Position numbers and translations under genes: made by a program
The notes under the pieces: generated by a model
The model's database searches: none
What the model was told of the DNA's origin: nothing
What the model saw: the letters and a program-made list of their open reading frames with translations, nothing else
Part shown: one piece after another, positions 26,583 through 35,883 of the stretch
Numbering within the stretch: position 1 is the stretch's first letter
Layout: every line of letters starts with the position of its first letter
Source: Flavobacteriales bacterium
Lineage (GTDB): Bacteria; Bacteroidota; Bacteroidia; UBA10329
Direction: 5' to 3'
Assembly: GCA_021741155.1 (NCBI GenBank)
Contig: JAIOYP010000020.1
Coordinates: 1 to 61,090 of the forward strand
DNA: 61,090 nt

Positions 26583-26642
26583 CGATGTATAGCTGAGTTT
26601 GAAAACCTGTCAATGAACTTCTAAAAAGTCTGAAAAGAACGT

Positions 26643-27812
26643 CTATTTGCTAAGAAATTCTTGTAATGGTTCGCTATGACATCGAAAATCAAAATGGCGC
26701 ATACCTAGCCCATACCCAGCAACCCCAATTCTTTGGGCTAGTTGCCTATGCTCTATCACCAATCTCATTTTTTCGCAGTATGATTCAACCGTAAAATCAT
26801 CTGCAATTAGAGCGTTCTCATTGTCCACAAAGTAGTTATCAATTTCGCCAATATGTGTTGTGATTAAAGGATTTCCTGTTGCCAAATATTCGCTGATTTT
26901 GTGTGGAAAACGAGCTTTATCCTGAACCGTATCCCGTAACGGTATCAACATGGCAGAGGCTCCCTTATATTGGTAAATAAGCTGATCTAAAGGCAGACCA
27001 GATAATACATTGATTCTTTGTTGTTTCCTACTTCCAAGAATGTGTTGCCTAATCAAATTCATATCGGTAGCCGAACCGTTAACAATCAACCGAAGTTCGA
27101 ATTGTGTATCATCTATTTGGTCAAATGCATCTATGATGAACGTGATGACTTTTTGATATCCTGCAGAACCGCAATACAGAAAATAGGCTGATGAATTATT
27201 CGTGTCATCTTCGGCTTTCCGGAATAATTCAAAGTCAGTCAGTGGCGGAATTTTCAATGTTTTACTCTCTGGAATTGAAGGCACAATATTTCGCAGGAGC
27301 TGGTCGCTGATGTAGATAATACGGTCACAGTATTTCGTAAAAACACTATCAAAGTTTTTTGATGACCCAGTAGAAACCGATAATTCACCTACCTGTTCAA
27401 CATAGTCATAAACAAGATCAACTCTCAGTAACTTACTAAGTACAGAATAATACTTAAGATCTATCAGCGAAATGGTATTCACGAACAAGTAATCCAAATT
27501 ACCTGATAATTTCCTTCCTACAATAAAGCCCAATTCTCCAAAAAAACCCACAACTTTAAGTAGATTTCTTACAAGAAAATTGGACTGATAAAACGGAACT
27601 CCAGAAGAAAACAGGAAATCGATTCCTTGATGCGAACCACTCATCGGAATGGATACATACTCATTTTTATGTTTCCTGTAAACCCCCTTCCTACTACAGA
27701 CCGTAACATGATAGCCTGCTTGGGAAAGAGCCTTTGAAATATACAGTTGCCGTTGTATCTGCGCCATCCCGTAAGGAAAGCCATTAGAGCCTAAATATAT
27801 GACCTGCTTCAA
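26643..27812 (-). CDS. Glycosyltransferase (GT4-like)
   Basis: The 389-residue protein has the GT-B form: YGMAQIQRQLYISKALSQAG near the N-terminus, then LRLIVNGSATDMNL, and a donor-side segment GASAMLIPLRDTVQDKARFPHKISEYLATGNP (in part) followed by LITTHIGEIDNYF. The weaker match to GT4 than its neighbours lowers certainty. It starts at a TTG that overlaps the stop of the acetyltransferase gene by 4 bp (TTGA). Confidence 0.72.
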   Translation of the reverse strand: MKQVIYLGSNGFPYGMAQIQRQLYISKALSQAGYHVTVCSRKGVYRKHKNEYVSIPMSGSHQGIDFLFSSGVPFYQSNFLVRNLLKVVGFFGELGFIVGRKLSGNLDYLFVNTISLIDLKYYSVLSKLLRVDLVYDYVEQVGELSVSTGSSKNFDSVFTKYCDRIIYISDQLLRNIVPSIPESKTLKIPPLTDFELFRKAEDDTNNSSAYFLYCGSAGYQKVITFIIDAFDQIDDTQFELRLIVNGSATDMNLIRQHILGSRKQQRINVLSGLPLDQLIYQYKGASAMLIPLRDTVQDKARFPHKISEYLATGNPLITTHIGEIDNYFVDNENALIADDFTVESYCEKMRLVIEHRQLAQRIGVAGYGLGMRHFDFRCHSEPLQEFLSK

Positions 27813-28459
27813 CTGCTAATCTCTTTTATGACTTTAGCTGGATTGCCTCCAGCTATTACGTTGGCTGGAATATCTGAAACCACAACACTATTTGCTGTTA
27901 TAATACTGTTTTCTCCTATTGTTACTCCTTTCAGCACCACAACTCCATATCCTAACCAAGCATTATCCTTAATTACAACTGGTGCGGAATTCGAGCTATT
28001 TGGCTCATGCCTCAATTGTGGACTTGAGGGATGCCAATCGAAGTCCGTTATCAGGGTATTGGCACCGCATAAGACTCGGTCTCCGATTATGATACTTTCA
28101 GATGCTCCGATAACGGTGCCGCTGAAACCGCAATCATTTCCGATTTCAAGTGTTGCATTTTCCCGATGCGTTGCCAGAATGCAAGATTGTTGTATCCCGA
28201 TTAGATTAGATTTTACATGAGACCTGAAGCAACATGAATGCCCAATGGACACTCTGCTATTGTACGACCTTTTAGATATTGGAACTCCATAGAATGTACA
28301 CCCAGAAGCAAATTCAATCCCTTCCAATGCGAACTTCAATTTGGTGTAAGAGGTACTCACCAACATAATCAGCGTCATTTTATACTTCCGCACCTTGCCT
28401 AAAAGTATCGGCATGGGGTCGATTCGCAGTCGAGAAAGAATTGGTTTTTCATTTGTCAT
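27809..28459 (-). CDS. Hexapeptide-repeat acetyltransferase
   Basis: The 216-residue protein has left-handed beta-helix repeats from about residue 70 to the C-terminus, with WLGYGVVVLKGVTIGENSII and VVVSDIPANVIAGGNPAKVI typical of the Maa/NodL/WcaF branch. The catalytic His is probably in TDFDWHP. It transfers acetyl from acetyl-CoA to a sugar hydroxyl. Because FdtA/FdtB-type genes lie close by, it might instead N-acetylate the 3-amino sugar, but the motif pattern favours an O-acetyltransferase. The ATG overlaps the wzy stop by 4 bp. Confidence 0.82.
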   Translation of the reverse strand: MTNEKPILSRLRIDPMPILLGKVRKYKMTLIMLVSTSYTKLKFALEGIEFASGCTFYGVPISKRSYNSRVSIGHSCCFRSHVKSNLIGIQQSCILATHRENATLEIGNDCGFSGTVIGASESIIIGDRVLCGANTLITDFDWHPSSPQLRHEPNSSNSAPVVIKDNAWLGYGVVVLKGVTIGENSIITANSVVVSDIPANVIAGGNPAKVIKEISS

Positions 28460-29724
28460 ATCACTTCCTGCAACTGATGTCTTCGTCTATTCTTGATGTT
28501 GACCCAACCAATCATTATCATTGTCCATATTACGATGTTGTATTGAAAAGGATTGGAAAACAAGGGTAGGACTATCACGATGGCTATCATTAGGCTTTCT
28601 AATTTTCTTCGAGACCCATGGTTAGGTATAAACCCGTTAAGTCCATATAAAATCAAGGTAATTCCCAGCAGGCCGAACTTGCCAAGTAATACCGCAAGTC
28701 CATTGGGATTGGACCATACGTTTCCAATTCCAACAACCTCATAATCATCATCCCAGCCATAGCCAAGAATTGGTCTGTTCTTTACCCTATCGACCTCAAT
28801 CAATAGACCTGCAAACCTTCCGATGGAGGCCGAGCTGTTCGCTTCGGTGTACTCCCGATTCTGATAGATTTGATTATAGTCCACATTCTGATCAAGGTAT
28901 TTATCAATCTTTCCTTTCATAAAGGGAGAGTTATAAATAGGAATGACCAACAAAATAGTGACACCTAAATAAACGCTTAATTTTAGGACGTTCTTACGGT
29001 TTCTTTGAAGCGCCAAAAAAAACAAGCAGAAGAACAGCGCCATATAGGTTGTTGTGGATATTGTTGTTGCCGCATAAGCAAACAAGAACATGGATGTTTT
29101 TGTGATAGACATTCGATCGATGAATATGTAACGATAGACTAATAAGAAGACTATCATTGCGCCAAAGGCACCGGCTTCCCACATGAAACCACTATTACGA
29201 TCTGGTTGCCATGGATTCAGATTGAAAAAAAACACATACGTCCCTCCCAAATCCGACTGAGATGTTACAGAGAAATTAAACGGTTCAAGAAGAGCGCTTA
29301 GCAAGTTAACGTCTACAATCTGAAAAATATAGAATGGGATGGTCACCAAGGTCATTGAATACATCACCTTGAAAAGAGAATCGGTAAAATGTCTCCCAAA
29401 TTGATTCACCAGATGATATATCATGATGATGAGTGCGAAGAATTTGAGTGAGCCGATTGTGAACACTCCAGTAGAAATGTAATGGTATGTCTCGATGAAA
29501 AGGCATAAGCCAGCTAGCCAAATGCCAAGCCTATCCTTCAGCCAACCAACCCCTTTTCTTTTGACAAGAAAGGCCGTGGTGAACAAAACAAGCACCAATA
29601 TCGCCTGCGGACTTATTGCGAATTCTGCAATTGCCGCAGACAGATAAACCGAGTAAAGACCGAAAAGCACAAAGAACCAGTAACTCCAGTTCCGATTGAT
29701 ACTTATGCGTGGTAACTGGGACAT
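28456..29724 (-). CDS. Putative O-antigen/capsule polymerase (Wzy-like)
   Basis: The 422-residue protein is strongly hydrophobic with about ten membrane segments. There is a long periplasmic loop (about residues 255-310) containing GRFAGLLIEVDRVKNRPILGYGWDDDYE. A conserved R-x-n-GYGW feature of this kind is common in Wzy/WaaL proteins. Wzy sequences diverge widely, so the call rests on topology, the loop and context. It is the only polymerase candidate in the locus, next to wzx, wza and wzc. Confidence 0.75.
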   Translation of the reverse strand: MSQLPRISINRNWSYWFFVLFGLYSVYLSAAIAEFAISPQAILVLVLFTTAFLVKRKGVGWLKDRLGIWLAGLCLFIETYHYISTGVFTIGSLKFFALIIMIYHLVNQFGRHFTDSLFKVMYSMTLVTIPFYIFQIVDVNLLSALLEPFNFSVTSQSDLGGTYVFFFNLNPWQPDRNSGFMWEAGAFGAMIVFLLVYRYIFIDRMSITKTSMFLFAYAATTISTTTYMALFFCLFFLALQRNRKNVLKLSVYLGVTILLVIPIYNSPFMKGKIDKYLDQNVDYNQIYQNREYTEANSSASIGRFAGLLIEVDRVKNRPILGYGWDDDYEVVGIGNVWSNPNGLAVLLGKFGLLGITLILYGLNGFIPNHGSRRKLESLMIAIVIVLPLFSNPFQYNIVIWTMIMIGWVNIKNRRRHQLQEVI

Positions 29725-29791
29725 TCTTTGTTCTATTCTATAAGAATATTTGTTCTAAAAACTAGAATAACCAATCTGGTACTCTCTATGG

Positions 29792-30886
29792 CTAAGCACA
29801 AAAAGAATTTACCAACCTGCACACCCTACGAACATCCTCTTCATCGTGTCCATAAGAGATTGGTAAACTCAATGTAGTTTGATGAATGAGTTCGGAAGCC
29901 GGAAAATGACTATCTGCGAATCCCGAAATTTCTTGACACGCCTTTTGTCTATGGGGCGGAACGGGATAATGTATCTCTGTCTGTACCCCATTTTCGAGCA
30001 AATACTGCCGAAGTGAATCCCGATTATTGCTTCTGATATTGAAAATATGGTACACGTCATAGTAATCGGCATCGACCACAGGAAGAATTAGGTTTTTCAA
30101 CTCTTGAAAATAGATTTTGGCCAACTTTCTCTTGTGCTCATTAATCTTATCCAAGTATGGCAATTTTACATTCAAAAAAGCCGCCTGAACCTCGTCAAGC
30201 CTAGAATTGTAACCGATGTATTCATTATAATACTTTTTGGACGAGCCGTAATTTCGAAGTTTCCTAATCATATCGGCCAGTTCAGCATCATTGGTCAAAA
30301 TGGCACCGCCATCGCCCAAACAGCCAAGGTTTTTAGTTGGATAAAAACTGAACGCTGCGGCATCACTCCAACAACCAGCCTTTACTCCTTTCATAGCTGC
30401 TCCGTGAGCTTGGGCACAGTCCTCAACGACTTTTAAGTTGAACTCCTGCGCAATCTGTCGAATGGAGTCCATCTCACACAGTTTACCATATAGATGTACC
30501 ACGAGAATGGCGGCCGTTTTCCCAGTGATAGATTTCCTTATTGCCTCTGGATCTATGTTGTATGTGTTTATATCTGGCTCGACCAATACAGGTTTAAATC
30601 CATTTTGAAGTACGGCAAGGATGGTGGCGATGTATGTATTGGAAGGCACAATTACCTCAGACCCAGCTGGAAGGTTCAGGGCTTTGAGTGAAAGCATCAG
30701 GGCGTCAAGCCCTGATGCCACTCCGATACAATGTTTAACGCCACAGTATTTCGCAAACGAATCCTCGAACTTCTCCACAGCACTACCAAGGACAAACCAC
30801 CCGCTTTCTAAAGTTTCGGAAAAAGCGTGCTTGTAATCCTCAAAAAACTCGGCATTTGACAGCCTTAAATCTTCATATTTTATCAT
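29792..30886 (-). CDS. fdtB: DegT/DnrJ/EryC1-type sugar aminotransferase (FdtB/QdtB-like)
   Basis: The 364-residue PLP enzyme has the [11 protein letters not shown] strand (PLP phosphate side) and the Schiff-base Lys in [18 protein letters not shown] (about residue 185). It ends with the usual HIFNIR and [10 protein letters not shown] substrate elements. Placed immediately after an FdtA-like ketoisomerase, with an ATGA overlap, it most likely makes dTDP-3-amino-3,6-dideoxy-hexose from the 3-keto sugar. The gene symbol depends on that context. Confidence 0.8.
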   Translation of the reverse strand: MIKYEDLRLSNAEFFEDYKHAFSETLESGWFVLGSAVEKFEDSFAKYCGVKHCIGVASGLDALMLSLKALNLPAGSEVIVPSNTYIATILAVLQNGFKPVLVEPDINTYNIDPEAIRKSITGKTAAILVVHLYGKLCEMDSIRQIAQEFNLKVVEDCAQAHGAAMKGVKAGCWSDAAAFSFYPTKNLGCLGDGGAILTNDAELADMIRKLRNYGSSKKYYNEYIGYNSRLDEVQAAFLNVKLPYLDKINEHKRKLAKIYFQELKNLILPVVDADYYDVYHIFNIRSNNRDSLRQYLLENGVQTEIHYPVPPHRQKACQEISGFADSHFPASELIHQTTLSLPISYGHDEEDVRRVCRLVNSFCA

Positions 30887-31248
30887 TGATAATCCTCGTA
30901 TATGTAGTCGTCTGGATCAAAACTAGTAGAGGCCAGCACCATTAAAATGGCATCCTCAGAAAAATTGCTCATAACGTGGTAATCCGAAGGTTCAATTATA
31001 AGACACTTACTGGGCGTGTCCAGAACAAATTCCTTTTGCTCCTTTCCGTTGTTGTTCCAAATTTGGCAGCTTCCTCTAAGACAAATGGCCGCCTGTACAG
31101 TGCTTTTATGACGATGTCCACCACGTTCGCTTGAATCTACACCGTAGATGTAAAATAGCCGCTTTATTTCGAATGGCACCACCTTATCTATTACCGTCAG
31201 GTTGCCTCTCTTATCTGTAAATGTTTGTAGGTCAATTATCCTTGCCAC
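30883..31248 (-). CDS. fdtA: dTDP-4-keto-6-deoxyhexose 3,4-ketoisomerase (FdtA/QdtA-like)
   Basis: The 121-residue cupin starts [20 protein letters not shown] and has [20 protein letters not shown] (in part), with the two active-site His in GGHRHK, as in the WxcM/FdtA family. It converts dTDP-4-keto-6-deoxyglucose to the 3-keto form, feeding FdtB. FdtA (galacto) and QdtA (gluco) cannot be separated by eye. It starts at GTG. The rmlA and rmlB genes that make its substrate are not in this window and must be elsewhere. Confidence 0.85.
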   Translation of the reverse strand: MARIIDLQTFTDKRGNLTVIDKVVPFEIKRLFYIYGVDSSERGGHRHKSTVQAAICLRGSCQIWNNNGKEQKEFVLDTPSKCLIIEPSDYHVMSNFSEDAILMVLASTSFDPDDYIYEDYQ

Positions 31249-31258
31249 TGGCCGTGAT

Positions 31259-32221
31259 TTACATTATTTTTCGTCTTCGGATATGCTTCAATAATACAAT
31301 TAGGTCTGCAAAGGTATCCGAATTCCCAATGGGTTCGAGCTTTGGATCCAATGCTTTCAATTGAGCCTTCACCTTTCTAAGTTCTCGAAAATATGGGCGA
31401 TACAATTTTCGTTTGATCTTCTCACTCTGACGACCACTTCCGATAAAGAAGAAGCGACCGAAGAATTGCTTTACGCCCTGAAAGTGGTAGAATATGATAT
31501 CAAACTCCCTTTGAGAATTCTTTTCCACCAGTTTGTAATCCGAACTAGATAGAACATCAAAAGCATCAACATTCCAAGGAGCCACACCTGCTCCCGAATG
31601 TTTTGAAACCGCAACAGATTCGAACATTTCTGGCCAAGAATTCAAGTATCCTTGATCCCCCCATTTACCATCCTCCTTGCGCAAATAACACCACTCAGCA
31701 CATTTCTCTTTCCACCAGCTTAAGACCTTCATACCAGCCACATCATTTCTGAATGGATTGAATTGTACGCAGTAAATTCCTGCGTACTCTAGATGTTCAA
31801 GTCCCTTGGAATAATTATGTCTGGTAATAAGCACAGATTTATCCTGCATTTCGTCAAAAAGAGGTGCTGGATTATTGAAGAAACGGATATCAGCATCAAG
31901 ATATGTGCATTGACTGAGGTCATGAGTGTTAATGGCATGATAAACCACAAAAGGTGTTAGCGTAAAGAAAAACTCTTGTTCCGTCCTATTTGACTTTGCC
32001 TCAACCAGTATCGGGTCCATCAAGTCTTTGATAGGTACAGGAATCAGTGAGCCGTACAACTCATCTACCGTTTTTAGTCGCTGAAGCGTTCTGAAGGTTG
32101 TCTCGTCAAAACAGTAGTAATAGAGCGTAAAGCTTTCTACCTGCTCAACCAACGACCGATACAAGACCAACGCCTTGGCCATATAAGATTCTCCTGTTAG
32201 GATGCAAAAATTGTATTTCAC
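31259..32221 (-). CDS. GT-A glycosyltransferase (GT8-like)
   Basis: The 320-residue protein opens with a Rossmann-like strand NFCILTGESYMAKALVLYRSL. It contains a DxD metal site in CTYLDADIRFFNNP (about residue 105) and later GKWGDQGYLNSWPEMF and APWNVD, arranged as in GT8-like nucleotide-sugar transferases. The C-terminal part is basic and helical, fitting membrane association. It starts at GTG, 10 bp upstream of fdtA. Donor sugar unknown. Confidence 0.75.
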   Translation of the reverse strand: MKYNFCILTGESYMAKALVLYRSLVEQVESFTLYYYCFDETTFRTLQRLKTVDELYGSLIPVPIKDLMDPILVEAKSNRTEQEFFFTLTPFVVYHAINTHDLSQCTYLDADIRFFNNPAPLFDEMQDKSVLITRHNYSKGLEHLEYAGIYCVQFNPFRNDVAGMKVLSWWKEKCAEWCYLRKEDGKWGDQGYLNSWPEMFESVAVSKHSGAGVAPWNVDAFDVLSSSDYKLVEKNSQREFDIIFYHFQGVKQFFGRFFFIGSGRQSEKIKRKLYRPYFRELRKVKAQLKALDPKLEPIGNSDTFADLIVLLKHIRRRKIM

Positions 32222-32231
32222 TTAATTAGGC

Positions 32232-32397
32232 TTAATAAAATAAACAACAATAATGCATTTTACTCTCTTCATAGGACATGTTCTCAATGTAGGAATCCTG
32301 CCCAATTACCAATTCGAATTTCTGTTCCATTCTTTTCACGAGATTAGAGCGAAAAAACAATCTGCAAGGATAGAAAACCTTCCTAACATAAAACTGT
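32232..32397 (-). other. 166-bp gap with a possible short reading frame
   Basis: Between the wzx stop and the GT8-like start the minus strand is open and codon-like (FELVIGQDSYIENMSYEESK). It has an internal ATG that would give about 32 residues, and the frame continues back into wzx in another phase. I see no family. It may be a remnant of a lost gene or chance. Confidence 0.2.
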
Positions 32398-33747
32398 TTA
32401 TCTGAGCCAAATGCCTGATTCTTTGCGGTTGAGAATGAGGTGTACCTGTCTGAATTGAAAATACAAAGGTGGAAGTTGAACACTAATCATCGCGCTTACT
32501 ATTCCAACCGCACCGAAATTTACTCCAAGCACGTATGCAAGGGGAACAAACATGACCAATTGCACCACAGAAAGAATCATCATTACCCTAAGTTTTCCAA
32601 TCCCATTGATGAAGCTTGATAAAGGTGCTTCAATACTTAGAATCATTAGATATATCGCGATTGCTACTGACAATTCAAATGGTATAATCAACTTATCTCC
32701 AATCCAAAATTCGAATACTGTTCGGCACAAAAGCAACATTACCAAAATTCCTATGGCAACAACCACAGAAAGTTGGTTTAACTTAGACATCGTGTATTTG
32801 AGCCATTTGAAGTCATCTCGGTGATAGGCGTCTGTCACGGCAGACCAAAGCGGAGTTAGCAAGATGGTGTATCCCATTATTGCTACTGAAAAATACTTGT
32901 AGGCAACATTATAGGCCGCGACCATCTCTTGCGAAGCAAAATGAGCTATAAGGATGTTAGTCATTGAAAATAAAATAACCGCAATCATTTGCATGAAAAA
33001 AAACTTGACTCCTAAGCCCAAAAGCTCTTTCGAGTGAGCGAAGTCAACATGAGACCACGATGGTCTGTAAACGCGAAATTCTCTGGTGTACAAAAAAACA
33101 CTGGCGATTAACAAAACCAGAACAGGCACCAGACTCATCACAAAGGCCACCGAAACCAGTGAGGCCTTGGAAATCATGACCAAACCACTGATTACCAAGA
33201 ACGATAGAATGTTGCCTAAGGGACCAAAGGAGTTGTTCACTGCTGGTCGTTGATGGGCGAGAAGTACCGATCCAATCAATTTAAGTAGAAACCCCAAAAG
33301 GAAAAAATTGAACACTACCTGAGCTACCACTATCAACTCAGAGTTTTCAACGAATTTTGTGTTAAGGACGGTCTGCCAGTTAACAAATGGAATTACTAGG
33401 TTGAAAAGCACTAGCAGCAGCCCGCAGACCAGCCCCAGAATAGCATAGGTTGTGCTTATGTAAACCTTTGCGAGATCCAATCTTTCTGTGGCTATCGCTT
33501 GGGCAAGTTTGTTCCTGAGTCCGTTTCCAAGCCCAATATCGAAAAACGTAAACCAGCCGATTATCGAACTCAAGGTCAACCAAATTCCATAGCGTTCGGC
33601 ATCCAACACATCGAGCAACAATGGAACAAAGGCCAATCCAATAAAAATACTAACCCCCTTTATCGCAAAGGAATAAGCAAATTGCTGCTTTGCCTTTACG
33701 CTCCGTTCGTGACCCTCACTGAAGAATTTCTTGACCCGTGAGATCAT
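32398..33747 (-). CDS. wzx: Polysaccharide flippase (Wzx-like)
   Basis: The 449-residue protein has about twelve to fourteen membrane segments with the polysaccharide_synt/MATE pattern: an N-terminal SVKAKQQFAYSFAIKGVSIF amphipathic start, WLTLSSIIGWFTFFDIGLGNGLRNKL (in part) near residue 60, and a C-terminal tail ending SGIWLR. GLGNGLRNKL is typical of Bacteroidota Wzx proteins. It moves the lipid-linked repeat unit across the inner membrane before Wzy polymerisation. It follows gmd by 10 bp. Confidence 0.88.
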   Translation of the reverse strand: MISRVKKFFSEGHERSVKAKQQFAYSFAIKGVSIFIGLAFVPLLLDVLDAERYGIWLTLSSIIGWFTFFDIGLGNGLRNKLAQAIATERLDLAKVYISTTYAILGLVCGLLLVLFNLVIPFVNWQTVLNTKFVENSELIVVAQVVFNFFLLGFLLKLIGSVLLAHQRPAVNNSFGPLGNILSFLVISGLVMISKASLVSVAFVMSLVPVLVLLIASVFLYTREFRVYRPSWSHVDFAHSKELLGLGVKFFFMQMIAVILFSMTNILIAHFASQEMVAAYNVAYKYFSVAIMGYTILLTPLWSAVTDAYHRDDFKWLKYTMSKLNQLSVVVAIGILVMLLLCRTVFEFWIGDKLIIPFELSVAIAIYLMILSIEAPLSSFINGIGKLRVMMILSVVQLVMFVPLAYVLGVNFGAVGIVSAMISVQLPPLYFQFRQVHLILNRKESGIWLR

Positions 33748-33757
33748 ATTACTACCA

Positions 33758-34873
33758 TCATTCGAAATAATCCAAGGTATTATATCCGTTCTCCTTCAGA
33801 AACTTATCTTTTCTGAAAATGGCTAAATCACCTGCCATCATTTCCTCCACAAGTTTTCTGAGATCATATTTTGGTTTCCATCCCAACTGATTATTCGCTT
33901 TGGTTGGGTCTCCTATCAAAAGGTCAACCTCTGTCGGTCTAAAGTATTCTGGGTCAACCGCAACAACCTCTTTACCAATCTCTACTGGGAATTCTGGATT
34001 GGTGGAACTCAAAACATATCCTTTTTCATCCACTCCTTCCCCTTTAAACTCCAACTCAACGCCAATTTGACCGAAAGCCAAGCGAACAAACTCCCGAACC
34101 GAAGTTGTTTTTCCTGTTGCTATAACGAAATCTTCAGGTTTCTCCTGCTGTAGTATGAGCCACATGGCCTCCACATAATCCTTGGCATGTCCCCAATCGC
34201 GCTTGGCATCTAAGTTTCCAAGATACATTTTCGATTGCATTCCAAGAGCAATGCGAGCGGCAGCACGGGTTATTTTTCGGGTTACAAAAGTTTCTCCCCG
34301 AACAGGCGACTCATGATTGAACAGAATTCCGTTACATGCAAACATGTTGTAGGCTTCACGGTAATTAACTGTAATCCAAAAAGCATACATTTTGGCTACA
34401 GCATATGGAGACCGCGGATAGAATGGCGTTTTCTCGCTTTGAGGAACCTCCTGCACGAGACCATACAATTCGGATGTTGATGCTTGGTAGACTCTGGTTT
34501 TCTGAGTTAGCCCCAGCAACCTCACGGCTTCCAAAATTCGCAAAGTTCCAGTTCCGTCTGCATTGGCGGTGTATTCTGGAATATCAAAGCTGACCTTTAC
34601 ATGACTCATCGCAGCCAGATTGTAAATTTCATCGGGCTGCACTTCCTGAATTATCCGAGTCAAATTCATTGAGTCGGTCAGGTCTCCATAATGCAAATGA
34701 AAATTGACATTGTCCTCATGCTTGTCATGATAGAGGTGATCAATTCTATCTGTGTTGAAAAGTGAACTTCTACGTTTTATTCCGTGAACGTCATACCCCT
34801 TTTTCAAGAGAAACTCAGATAGATATGCTCCATCTTGTCCAGTAACCCCTGTTATCAATGCCACTTTCTTCAT
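33758..34873 (-). CDS. gmd: GDP-mannose 4,6-dehydratase
   Basis: The 371-residue short-chain dehydrogenase has [20 protein letters not shown] at the N-terminus, [19 protein letters not shown] and [13 protein letters not shown] with the catalytic Tyr/Lys, and [11 protein letters not shown]. All are characteristic of Gmd. It makes GDP-4-keto-6-deoxymannose, the first step to GDP-L-fucose. The ATG overlaps the fcl stop by 4 bp, so the two enzymes are made together. Confidence 0.97.
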   Translation of the reverse strand: MKKVALITGVTGQDGAYLSEFLLKKGYDVHGIKRRSSLFNTDRIDHLYHDKHEDNVNFHLHYGDLTDSMNLTRIIQEVQPDEIYNLAAMSHVKVSFDIPEYTANADGTGTLRILEAVRLLGLTQKTRVYQASTSELYGLVQEVPQSEKTPFYPRSPYAVAKMYAFWITVNYREAYNMFACNGILFNHESPVRGETFVTRKITRAAARIALGMQSKMYLGNLDAKRDWGHAKDYVEAMWLILQQEKPEDFVIATGKTTSVREFVRLAFGQIGVELEFKGEGVDEKGYVLSSTNPEFPVEIGKEVVAVDPEYFRPTEVDLLIGDPTKANNQLGWKPKYDLRKLVEEMMAGDLAIFRKDKFLKENGYNTLDYFE

Positions 34874-35814
34874 ACTGAGTAATGTTTTTGCTGATTCAAG
34901 AAATCGGCATATGTCATTTCTATTCCTTTCCTAAGTTCAATTTTTCGCTTCCAGCCAAGGGCAGAAAGCTTACTTACGTCCATCCATTTGCGCGGTGTTC
35001 CATCTGGCATATCGGAATTCCATTTGATTTCTCCCTTAAAGCCGACCACATCTTTGATTAGCTCGGCAAGTTCCTTGATGGAAACATCTTCGCCTGCCCC
35101 AATATTCACCAGTTCGCGATCATTGTAGTTCTCCATTAGAAAAAGACAGGCATCGGCCAATTCTTCAGCAAACAGAAACTCTCGCTTTGGAGTTCCTGTT
35201 CCCCAAACTTCCACAGATTTACTTCCATTCTCTTTCGCCTCATGAAATTTTCGGATGAGAGCTGGCAGAACGTGTGAGTTTTTAAGATCATAGTTGTCGC
35301 CAATTCCATACAGGTTAGTTGGCATTACGCTGATAAAATTGCATCCGTATTGATCCCGATACGATTCGCAAAGCTTGATTCCTGCAATTTTTGCGATGGC
35401 ATAAGGTTCATTGGTAGGTTCCAATTCGCCCGTCAGCAAGTATCCTTCCTTCAACGGCTGAGGGGCAAACTTCGGATATATGCAAGACGACCCGAGAAAC
35501 ATTAACTTTTTCACTTCGTTTTCATATGATGCGTGAATCACATTGGTCGCAATCATAAGGTTGTCGTACAAAAACTCCGCTCGATAAGTATTGTTGGCGT
35601 TGATGCCGCCAACCTTTGCTGCTGCTAGAAAGACGAATTCAGGTTTTTCTTCAGCGAAGAACTCATTGACCTGCTGCTGATTGCGAAGGTCCAATTCGGA
35701 TGATTTTCTTACTATAATGTTACTATGACCCGCCTTTTCTAACAATCGGTAAATTGCTGATCCTACCATTCCTCGGTGCCCAGCAACATAAATCTTAGAA
35801 TTAGAATTCATCAT
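34870..35814 (-). CDS. fcl: GDP-L-fucose synthase
   Basis: The 314-residue epimerase/reductase has [14 protein letters not shown] near the N-terminus, the [15 protein letters not shown] catalytic motif, [14 protein letters not shown] and the C-terminal KWMDVSKL. This set is diagnostic of GDP-L-fucose synthase (WcaG). It turns the Gmd product into GDP-L-fucose. The start is one of two adjacent ATGs. It has its own -7 element and is probably the first gene of the leftward polysaccharide transcript. Confidence 0.96.
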   Translation of the reverse strand: MMNSNSKIYVAGHRGMVGSAIYRLLEKAGHSNIIVRKSSELDLRNQQQVNEFFAEEKPEFVFLAAAKVGGINANNTYRAEFLYDNLMIATNVIHASYENEVKKLMFLGSSCIYPKFAPQPLKEGYLLTGELEPTNEPYAIAKIAGIKLCESYRDQYGCNFISVMPTNLYGIGDNYDLKNSHVLPALIRKFHEAKENGSKSVEVWGTGTPKREFLFAEELADACLFLMENYNDRELVNIGAGEDVSIKELAELIKDVVGFKGEIKWNSDMPDGTPRKWMDVSKLSALGWKRKIELRKGIEMTYADFLNQQKHYSV

Positions 35815-35839
35815 ACTTCCTTAGGGTCTGTCAAGTGGG

Positions 35840-35847
35840 CAAAACTA
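35840..35847 (-). promoter_or_regulatory. -7 element (TAGTTTTG, minus strand) for fcl-gmd and the polysaccharide genes
   Basis: TAGTTTTG on the minus strand fits TAnnTTTG, 25 nt before the fcl start, in the only gap between hldE and fcl. Confidence 0.55.
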
Positions 35848-35883
35848 CGTATTAAAGCTATCTTGCTTTGCCGAATTCTTATC

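Noticed and set aside
32232-32483. 83-residue minus-strand protein
   Set aside because: Its first third overlaps the real wzx C-terminus in another frame, and the rest matches no family. It is kept only as a low-confidence gap note.
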